Virus record (IMG/VR): IMGVR_UViG_3300009151_007762
Coordinates: 1-28,475 of that record
Source: a virus
DNA length: 28,475 nt
Direction: 5' to 3' (one strand)
In this document: positions 23,937-28,475 of the stretch, piece by piece
Position numbering within the stretch: position 1 is the stretch's first letter
How the letters are laid out: the number at the start of each line of letters is the position of its first letter
The notes under the pieces: model-generated
Seen by the model: the letters and a program-made list of their open reading frames with translations, nothing else
Database searches by the model: none
What the model was told of the DNA's origin: nothing
Translations under genes and position numbers: made by a program

Positions 23937-24827
23937 CTATACACCATTGCCCCACAATTTTCTTTCCAAAACTTTTTCTAAGGTAGTTTTCATGCCCCAT
24001 TCGGACAAAAAAGACACATAACTGTCAAATAATATGGAATCTGGGGCCGTGGGGCTAAAATTTGGAATTTTGGGTAAATTTGGAATAAAATCGGCATTTC
24101 TTAGGTCAACAAGGGCTAAATTGGCCAATATTTGGTTTTTATGCTCAATAAAACGTTCATCTTCAATCTTGTTCAAATCTCCTGCAGATTCTTTCAACAT
24201 TTTGACTGCTTTTTTTGTGCCAATACCTTTAATGCCGACCACGTTATCTGAAACATCTCCGGTAATTGACATTACCGCGGGAACCCATTCTACCGGACAA
24301 TTAAAAAATTCTTCTACGGTGTCTTGATCCCAGATTTCTGTTTTGGTGCTGGATGAAGACAGTCGTACTTGTTTTGTGCCATCTGTCAATAACTGCAAAT
24401 AATCTTTGTCATTTGAGACAATAATTATTTCAGCAGAATCTTTGTATGCTTTCCAATACCCAGCAATTACCTCATCGGCCTCTAAGCCATCTATGGCAAT
24501 TTGAGCAATATTGGCATATTCACAAAAAGTGTGGGCTAATGAAAACGATGCTTGCTTTTTTGTATTAAAAGAATCAAAACTGTGTTCTGGGACTTCATTG
24601 CGATTGGCCTTGTAAGAAGCGTTTAATTGCGTTTTGTTCCTCTGACCTGCTCCATCCCAAATAATTGCCATATGGGTTGGTTTAAGTTCTCTTGCGTATT
24701 TGGTAACCGTGTTGATAAACACCGTTAAGGCTGATGTAGAAATGCCGTCAATTGACATTTTTGAATTCTCTGTGGCCATCAATCCACGAATCAATACATT
24801 TGATCCATCAAATAGCAATAATTTCAT
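23937..24827 (-). CDS. 5'-3' exonuclease / flap endonuclease (FEN family)
   Basis: Removes RNA primers and flaps on the lagging strand, as T5 D15 or the Pol I N-domain. The 296-residue protein has MKLLLFDGSNVLIRG, a helical-arch region, GLEADEVIAGY and VSNDKDYLQLL (metal-binding acids), and GDVSDNVVGIKGIGTKKA (helix-3-turn-helix). The ATG at 24827 lies 5 nt after the dNMP kinase stop. The partner polymerase (DnaE) lacks this activity, so a separate FEN is expected. Confidence 0.93.
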   Translation of the reverse strand: MKLLLFDGSNVLIRGLMATENSKMSIDGISTSALTVFINTVTKYARELKPTHMAIIWDGAGQRNKTQLNASYKANRNEVPEHSFDSFNTKKQASFSLAHTFCEYANIAQIAIDGLEADEVIAGYWKAYKDSAEIIIVSNDKDYLQLLTDGTKQVRLSSSSTKTEIWDQDTVEEFFNCPVEWVPAVMSITGDVSDNVVGIKGIGTKKAVKMLKESAGDLNKIEDERFIEHKNQILANLALVDLRNADFIPNLPKIPNFSPTAPDSILFDSYVSFLSEWGMKTTLEKVLERKLWGNGV

Positions 24828-24832
24828 TTTGC

Positions 24833-25444
24833 TTATGCATTTTGTGTTTGTGGTTGAAAATCATCGTATTTGGGTGGTGCGTCTTTGAACAAGGTTTTTG
24901 CTTTGAATTGCGAAAACGCAAACAAAACCTTTTTTTCAAAATCTTCTAGAGACCCATCATTGTCAATGACAAAATCAAACATATCTTCTGGCAATCCCGC
25001 ATCTGAAGCATGGGTATTGATAGGTCCGACATTTGGTCTGCGAATTTTGATATTTAGGCCCTTGAGTGTTGACACAGCCTCTACCTCATTGGGAAAACGA
25101 ACATCCGTAATCACAATGTCTTGGTCTGGGGTGACATTGCGAAGGGCGAGATGTACCCAGATGTTTTCATCAATGAGTTCTCTCCCCACTTCTGTACCAA
25201 TTACTTGAAGAAGTCGTCTGACTTCAGAATAATTGACTTTTGCATTTTCCCAACCGATATCATCAACCACTTGGCGAACTGTAATTAATTCACCGTTGAT
25301 AAAACCAACTACGGGGTTTAATCGGTAAATGGATTCCCTCAATACATCAGCAAATGCGATTCTTTGAAAACCAAATGAATCAATCAAAAATTTGGCCATA
25401 GTATCTTTGCCTGATTGAGCAAAACCGTGGAGACCCAAGATCAT
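24833..25444 (-). CDS. Deoxynucleoside monophosphate kinase
   Basis: Phosphorylates dNMPs for dNTP supply. The 203-residue P-loop protein has GFAQSGKDT at residues 7-15, a base-binding region, and IVITDVRFPNEVEA as in T4 gp1-type kinases. ATG 25444 overlaps the upstream stop (ATGA). It supplies precursors beside the class II reductase encoded later in the array. Confidence 0.85.
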   Translation of the reverse strand: MILGLHGFAQSGKDTMAKFLIDSFGFQRIAFADVLRESIYRLNPVVGFINGELITVRQVVDDIGWENAKVNYSEVRRLLQVIGTEVGRELIDENIWVHLALRNVTPDQDIVITDVRFPNEVEAVSTLKGLNIKIRRPNVGPINTHASDAGLPEDMFDFVIDNDGSLEDFEKKVLFAFSQFKAKTLFKDAPPKYDDFQPQTQNA

Positions 25445-25815
25445 TCTTCTGTATCCTCTGGCTTATTTATAGCGGATTCAACTTCTTCTTCGGACACGTT
25501 AGCAATTTCTAGGCCAATTGCAAATCCATCGGTCATGGAAGCAATTGTGGCAAAAGACATTGCGGAAAGAAATTCCGACATATCTAAATTGTCCAGATCC
25601 ATTTCTTTAATGGTCTGTTCAATAACTGCCAAATTGCGTTGAAAAGCAAAAGTAAAAAATGCTTCAATATCTACAGGAAAAGTGTCCTTAGCATTGGCGC
25701 CACGTTCATCAATCTTATCTGCCGTTAAGCAAAGTTTGACGAAATCTTTTGTTGAAAATTCAGGTTCTTCAAAAATTTCATCAATTGCGTTTGCGATATC
25801 TTTTTCGGTATTCAT
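25441..25815 (-). CDS. Small acidic hypothetical protein
   Basis: A 124-residue, Glu/Asp-rich helical protein (about residues 5-35 and 60-100 amphipathic; the tail ESAINKPEDTEE is acidic). No Cys or membrane helix. Both ends overlap neighbours through ATGA, so it is coupled to the HTH protein and the dNMP kinase. Could mimic DNA or act as a regulator, but no family was recognised. Confidence 0.78.
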   Translation of the reverse strand: MNTEKDIANAIDEIFEEPEFSTKDFVKLCLTADKIDERGANAKDTFPVDIEAFFTFAFQRNLAVIEQTIKEMDLDNLDMSEFLSAMSFATIASMTDGFAIGLEIANVSEEEVESAINKPEDTEE

Positions 25816-26189
25816 AATAACATCCCTGCTAGTTGGGCGTGTGTTTTAACCATCAAAACAATTTTGCCTAGCCTATCACCATCAATATGACCGGCTTGAG
25901 CCAAGGCATGGCCCAACCTTTCAATATCGCCAATGGTAAATACTCGGTTCTTGTTTATCTGGCGAATAGCAAAAGGGCTTCCATCTAACTTAAGTCCACC
26001 CTTTAGGTTTTCTTTCCAGAGCCACCAACGTAAAGTTGTTACAGGGACTCCAAAAAACGCTTCTGCCACCGTTCCGGTAGCAAAAACAAAATTGTTCTCT
26101 GCTACAGAGACAATCTCTGGAGTGATCCAGTAAGGCCGATTGTCTGGGGTCATGATTGATTGATTCACAACAACAATGTGATCAGCCAT
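25812..26189 (-). CDS. MerR/excisionase-like HTH DNA-binding protein
   Basis: A 125-residue protein. A VAEAFFGVPVTTLRWWLWKEN helix-turn-helix is followed by a wing-like SPFAIRQINKNRVFTIGDIERLG, matching MerR/excisionase winged helices. ATG 26189 has AGGAG 5 nt upstream. A strong hairpin lies between it and the upstream gene. Likely an early regulator of this operon (inference). Confidence 0.72.
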   Translation of the reverse strand: MADHIVVVNQSIMTPDNRPYWITPEIVSVAENNFVFATGTVAEAFFGVPVTTLRWWLWKENLKGGLKLDGSPFAIRQINKNRVFTIGDIERLGHALAQAGHIDGDRLGKIVLMVKTHAQLAGMLL

Positions 26190-26206
26190 TTTGACTCCTA
26201 AATAGT

Positions 26207-26246
26207 TGCGCCCCCTTGGATTCGGGGATTATCCAAGGGGAGCGCA
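26207..26246 (-). promoter_or_regulatory. Strong hairpin between two genes without U tract
   Basis: TGCGC-CCCTTGGAT (26207-26221) pairs with ATCCAAGGGG-A-GCGCA (26231-26246): 15 pairs with a single bulge and a 9-nt loop. On the minus strand it is followed by ACTATTTAGG, so a U-tract terminator is absent. It lies 18 nt upstream of the HTH gene and may be an attenuator, RNase site or protein-binding site. Confidence 0.5.
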
Positions 26247-26255
26247 GTCTATAGT

Positions 26256-26972
26256 CTACTTCTTGGCCTTCCGAACCGTCAATGAAGTAGATGCATTACC
26301 TCGCTTGGTAATGGATTTGATAATAGCAAGGCGTTCAGGCTTACTTGCAAGAGCCCTCAATGCCTTGTTTTCATCAAAAATTCGCTTCTCTTTGGTCATT
26401 GCAAGATAATCATCGCGCTCAATTTCTCCACTTTCCGCCATTTGTTCCAACAAGTCTGTATCCACAGAAACAGTGCCTTCTCGGTACTCACTGCTCCATT
26501 CTTGGACAGTACCTGCAATTGGAACTCTGTATGGTTGTTGTGGGGCACAAAGGATGTAATGGCCGTTGTTATCCAAATTGTTTGGATTGGCAATTCCTTT
26601 ATTCTCTCCATCAATGTCAATGTGGTGGCGAATAGTTTCTGAGATCGCGGCATCACGATTCTTTAGAAGGTCTACAACTTGGCGTAGGGTCTCTCGTTCT
26701 TCATAGAGACTAGAGATTTCTTGTTCTTCCAAGATGCGACGTTCTGGGGGCATAACCACACCGAATACTGAAGGCAATTTTTTCAATGCTTCAACAAACT
26801 CTGGGGTAATACTCATTGGTGCAGGTACGGTGGGCACGTTATTTGCCGGTGCAATTACTTCGGTTTCTGAAGCAAAAATGGTGGCGATTTCTTTGATTGA
26901 CTTGTTTTCTTGAACTGCAATTTTGGCACGCTTGAGCGATTCATCATTGAGAACAACAGTAGTTTCTGTCAT
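26256..26972 (-). CDS. Hypothetical protein
   Basis: A 238-residue protein with an N-terminal helical region, a Pro/Ala-rich linker (residues about 44-52), a coiled coil-like stretch (RRILEEQEISSLYEERETLRQVVDLLK, residues 77-105) and a compact part with HHIDIDGE and HYILCAPQQPYRVPI, ending in a basic tail (VRKAKK). ATG 26972 has AAGGA upstream. First gene of its block. Not recognised. Confidence 0.8.
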   Translation of the reverse strand: MTETTVVLNDESLKRAKIAVQENKSIKEIATIFASETEVIAPANNVPTVPAPMSITPEFVEALKKLPSVFGVVMPPERRILEEQEISSLYEERETLRQVVDLLKNRDAAISETIRHHIDIDGENKGIANPNNLDNNGHYILCAPQQPYRVPIAGTVQEWSSEYREGTVSVDTDLLEQMAESGEIERDDYLAMTKEKRIFDENKALRALASKPERLAIIKSITKRGNASTSLTVRKAKK

Positions 26973-27008
26973 GGTTTTTCCTTACTTTCTGGCGGTTGAG
27001 ATTCCCAG

Positions 27009-27035
27009 CCTATAACAAATGTCCGACAAGGGCAA
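27009..27035 (-). promoter_or_regulatory. Weak divergent promoter for the early block
   Basis: Minus strand: -35 TTGCCC (27030-27035), 15-nt spacer (short), -10 TATAGG (27009-27014), about 40 nt upstream of the ATG at 26972. It is divergent from the plus-strand gene. Spacing is below optimum, so this is tentative. Confidence 0.3.
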
Positions 27036-27061
27036 CTTTAATTATTTAGGCACATGTGTCA

Positions 27062-27067
27062 TACTAT
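27062..27067 (+). promoter_or_regulatory. -10 element of a probably leaderless plus-strand gene
   Basis: TACTAT at 27062-27067 lies 4 nt before the ATG at 27072, placing the transcription start at or next to the start codon, and no Shine-Dalgarno precedes it. Leaderless mRNAs are common in actinobacteria. No convincing -35 was seen. Confidence 0.35.
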
Positions 27068-27071
27068 ATAC

Positions 27072-27242
27072 ATGCCCACTTACGAATATCAATGCCTAGA
27101 GTGCAAACACCTCCAGGACCTTATTCGGTCAATTGCAAATCGGGACGAACCTGTTTTTTGCGAGGCTTGTTCAGGCAAAGCCGAAAGAATTTTATCTTCT
27201 CCCGGAATGGTCTGGGCACCTACTTCTGGTGGTTATCGGTAA
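27072..27242 (+). CDS. FmdB-type zinc-ribbon protein
   Basis: A 56-residue protein, the only plus-strand gene. MPTYEYQCLECKH and FCEACSGKAERILSSPG give the two CxxC knuckles (C8/C11, C30/C33) typical of FmdB/CxxC small zinc ribbons. ATG 27072 is chosen because family members begin MPTYEY; the in-frame ATG at 27054 adds MCHTIY and has no support. It has its own terminator and no operon partners, like a phage moron. Precise function is unknown; family members are implicated in regulation. Confidence 0.85.
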   Translation: MPTYEYQCLECKHLQDLIRSIANRDEPVFCEACSGKAERILSSPGMVWAPTSGGYR

Positions 27243-27251
27243 AAATTGCAT

Positions 27252-27297
27252 AAAGAAGCGGTGCCAACCCATCCCGAAATGGCACCGCTTCTTTTTT
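27252..27297. terminator. Bidirectional intrinsic terminator
   Basis: AAAGAAGCGGTGCCA (27252-27266) pairs perfectly with TGGCACCGCTTCTTT (27280-27294) around a 13-nt loop. On the plus strand a TTTTTT run follows directly; on the minus strand TTTATGCAATTTTT follows. It ends the zinc-ribbon mRNA from the left and the lysis operon from the right. Confidence 0.9.
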
Positions 27298-27306
27298 AAT
27301 GCGAAC

Positions 27307-28017
27307 TTACACCTTGTACCGTGAGGTAACTCTGGAACCGCCTGCCAGAGAAGCGTAAGTCTTCGGGCCAACGACACCGTCGGCTGGCCACAACTTCGGA
27401 CGTAAACGCTGGAATTTCTTCACAGCATTAATATCGTCCTGAGTCATTGTGCCGGTTGGTTCATGACCAACAGCATATTGCACAACCTTGACTGCAGGAT
27501 TTTTACTACCGACCTTAAACTTGTCTGCGCCGGGGTACTTAGGCAATGCAGGCTTTGTTGCAGGCTTAGCCGGAGTGGGTTTTGCGGGAGTTGGCTTTGC
27601 AACTGGCTTAACGGGAGTCGGTTTGGCCGGTGCAGGGGAAGTAAACCATTGAACCTTGTTTTGCTCAGCCTTCACGCTTTGCTTAATGGAAATGTGCAAA
27701 TGCTCAGTGTGCGGACTGATACCCGAATAAGGTTCAGCCTTCCACCCACCAGAACTTGTGTAAATTTTGCGATTAAAAATCACATAATTGGCCGACGGGT
27801 GCTTTGAAACAGCCTTGATAATTTCGTCGGCATTTACACCCGGATAAGTAATATCAATAGCGTTCACTGATCCGCGAGAATTCGGATTGTGATCTGATTT
27901 ACGGGCGGCATGTGACGCATCGCCAATTGTGCCGTCAGATTTCTTAGAACGATTTGGCCATTTTTTATTGACCTCGTTGCGGAATTGCACCAAAGACGGT
28001 GCGAGATGCCAACTCAT
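27307..28017 (-). CDS. Endolysin: M15-type peptidase with peptidoglycan-binding domain
   Basis: Cleaves cell-wall peptides at the end of infection. The 236-residue protein has an N-terminal D-Ala-D-Ala carboxypeptidase/M15-like domain with zinc ligands H43 (KSDHNPNSRG), D55 (NAIDITY) and H108 (HTEHLHIS), then a Pro/Lys/Ala-rich repeated linker (KPTPAKPTPAKPATKP, about 128-165), and a PG_binding_1-type domain (VGSKNPAVKVVQYAVG ... KKFQRLR ... DGVVGPKTYASL). ATG 28017 overlaps the holin stop as ATGA. Confidence 0.9.
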   Translation of the reverse strand: MSWHLAPSLVQFRNEVNKKWPNRSKKSDGTIGDASHAARKSDHNPNSRGSVNAIDITYPGVNADEIIKAVSKHPSANYVIFNRKIYTSSGGWKAEPYSGISPHTEHLHISIKQSVKAEQNKVQWFTSPAPAKPTPVKPVAKPTPAKPTPAKPATKPALPKYPGADKFKVGSKNPAVKVVQYAVGHEPTGTMTQDDINAVKKFQRLRPKLWPADGVVGPKTYASLAGGSRVTSRYKV

Positions 28018-28253
28018 GCAGACCCGTCACCTTCAATAGGAGCGTCTGTTGCAACGGCACCAATACCGTATGAAGTGTTGCCTGGATCAAGGTAGGCAAC
28101 AATGGTGCGAATGGCGGTCAAAGCCGCAGAGATTGCGGCCGACTTGGCCCATCCAAAATCGTTGTTTGCGATTGCGCTCAATGGCACAAGAGCAATAAAA
28201 GCGGTAATAAAAGTCGTAGCGGCGCTACGTAGCAGTGAGGCAATGTTCGCCAT
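28014..28253 (-). CDS. Holin (probable)
   Basis: A 79-residue protein with two hydrophobic segments (about 10-32, TTFITAFIALVPLSAIA, and 37-53, KSAAISAALTAIRTIVAY) and a short acidic C-terminus, as in class II holins. ATG 28253 has AAGGA 7 nt upstream, and the stop overlaps the endolysin start. It should permeabilise the membrane to release or activate the endolysin. The sequence itself is not family-diagnostic; adjacency decides the call. Confidence 0.75.
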   Translation of the reverse strand: MANIASLLRSAATTFITAFIALVPLSAIANNDFGWAKSAAISAALTAIRTIVAYLDPGNTSYGIGAVATDAPIEGDGSA

Positions 28254-28278
28254 TTATCCATCCTTACAGTTGGGATAT

Positions 28279-28317
28279 CTTATGTACCATCTTACATAAG
28301 TTCTTTTATAAATCCAA
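28279..28317 (-). promoter_or_regulatory. Lysis promoter overlapping an inverted repeat
   Basis: Minus strand: -35 TTGGAT (28312-28317), 17-nt spacer, -10 TAAGAT (28289-28294). The -10 lies in a perfect 8-bp inverted repeat, CTTATGTA (28279-28286) with TACATAAG (28293-28300), 6-nt centre, a plausible operator. No U tract follows on the minus strand. Confidence 0.4.
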
Positions 28318-28323
28318 TCGGGG

Positions 28324-28475
28324 TTAGTACCAGACGTTTTCTTGCTCAAATTCAAACTTGTCTAGCCATCTTAGCCGATCAAATTGCAATTCTTCGCCTG
28401 TAGCCCCAATAACAAGTTCTACAAATTCTCCAATATTTTCTACTCTGCGGAACAAACCTTTTGCGTCCCTGTTCC
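28324..28475 (-). CDS. C-terminal end of an unidentified gene (partial)
   Basis: From the right window edge the minus frame reads NRDAKGLFRRVENIGEFVEL, then VIGATGEELQFDRLRWLDKF, ending FEQENVWY and TAA at 28324-28326. Its start lies beyond the window. The ending with aromatic residues is not diagnostic. It lies upstream of the lysis genes in the direction of transcription; function unknown. Confidence 0.7.
   Translation of the reverse strand, partial: NRDAKGLFRRVENIGEFVELVIGATGEELQFDRLRWLDKFEFEQENVWY

Noticed and set aside
23851-24000. Extension of the lipoprotein gene to 24000
   Set aside because: Overlaps the exonuclease end out of frame and would bury the signal peptide; TTG 23850 precedes the lipoprotein signal directly.
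1-28475. tRNA genes, CRISPR array, insertion sequence or integrase
   Set aside because: All intergenic gaps are under about 200 bases and none shows a cloverleaf, repeat-spacer pattern, terminal inverted repeats or recombinase motifs.

Overview
The window is a segment of a tailed double-stranded DNA phage (or prophage-like) genome. Large terminase, endolysin/holin, helicase, helicase loader, primase, a DnaE-type polymerase, RecA and a nucleotide-supply set sit in one tightly packed array. Thirty of the 31 genes called with reasonable confidence lie on the minus strand, with many 1-14 bp start/stop overlaps. The host is probably an actinobacterium. The lipoprotein muramidase-like domain has the typical actinobacterial 'YGSPCGA..HW..HHWY' ending, the B12-dependent RTPR-type reductase is common in actinophages, and the only plus-strand gene looks leaderless. 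The DNA is moderately AT-rich, so a low-GC (for example aquatic) actinobacterium is likelier than a high-GC soil one; this is inference.

Reading in the direction of transcription (right to left). (1) 28475-27307: end of an unknown gene, then a promoter/operator-like site, holin and M15-type endolysin, closed by a strong bidirectional terminator. (2) 27072-27242 (+): a small FmdB-type zinc ribbon, the only plus-strand gene, with its own signals. (3) 26972-23215: an unknown protein, a DNA-binding protein, a small acidic protein, dNMP kinase, 5'-3' flap exonuclease and a lipoprotein transglycosylase. (4) 23209-7997: the replication/recombination operon. It opens with a promoter followed by a perfect terminator hairpin just before an Hfq/Sm-like gene. 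Then come helicase loader, DnaB-like helicase, RTPR-type ribonucleotide reductase, a zinc ribbon, primase, a 41-aa acidic protein, a degenerate J-domain protein, a gp32-like SSB, DnaE, RecA, a membrane protein, a Holliday-junction-resolvase-like protein, a Cas4-like nuclease, RuvC and an unknown protein. (5) 7985-3820: the packaging operon, with a sigma-region-4-like protein, hypothetical proteins, a zinc/HTH small-terminase candidate and the large terminase. (6) 3813-1: a promoter and structured leader, then a giant open frame running off the window.

The most striking item is that last frame. It is uninterrupted from 3618 to base 1 (1206 codons, no stop) and encodes three GNAT acetyltransferase-like domains, a possible ADP-ribosyltransferase-like domain and two charged helical repeat regions. 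A near-identical LLQHFA motif recurs at the domain junctions. It sits directly after the terminase, where head/virion proteins are expected, and looks like a virion-associated polyprotein carrying host-modifying enzyme domains. The second is the Hfq/Sm-like protein, unusual because most actinobacteria lack Hfq, encoded immediately behind a U-tract terminator that could act as an attenuator. No tRNA, CRISPR array, insertion sequence or integrase was seen.
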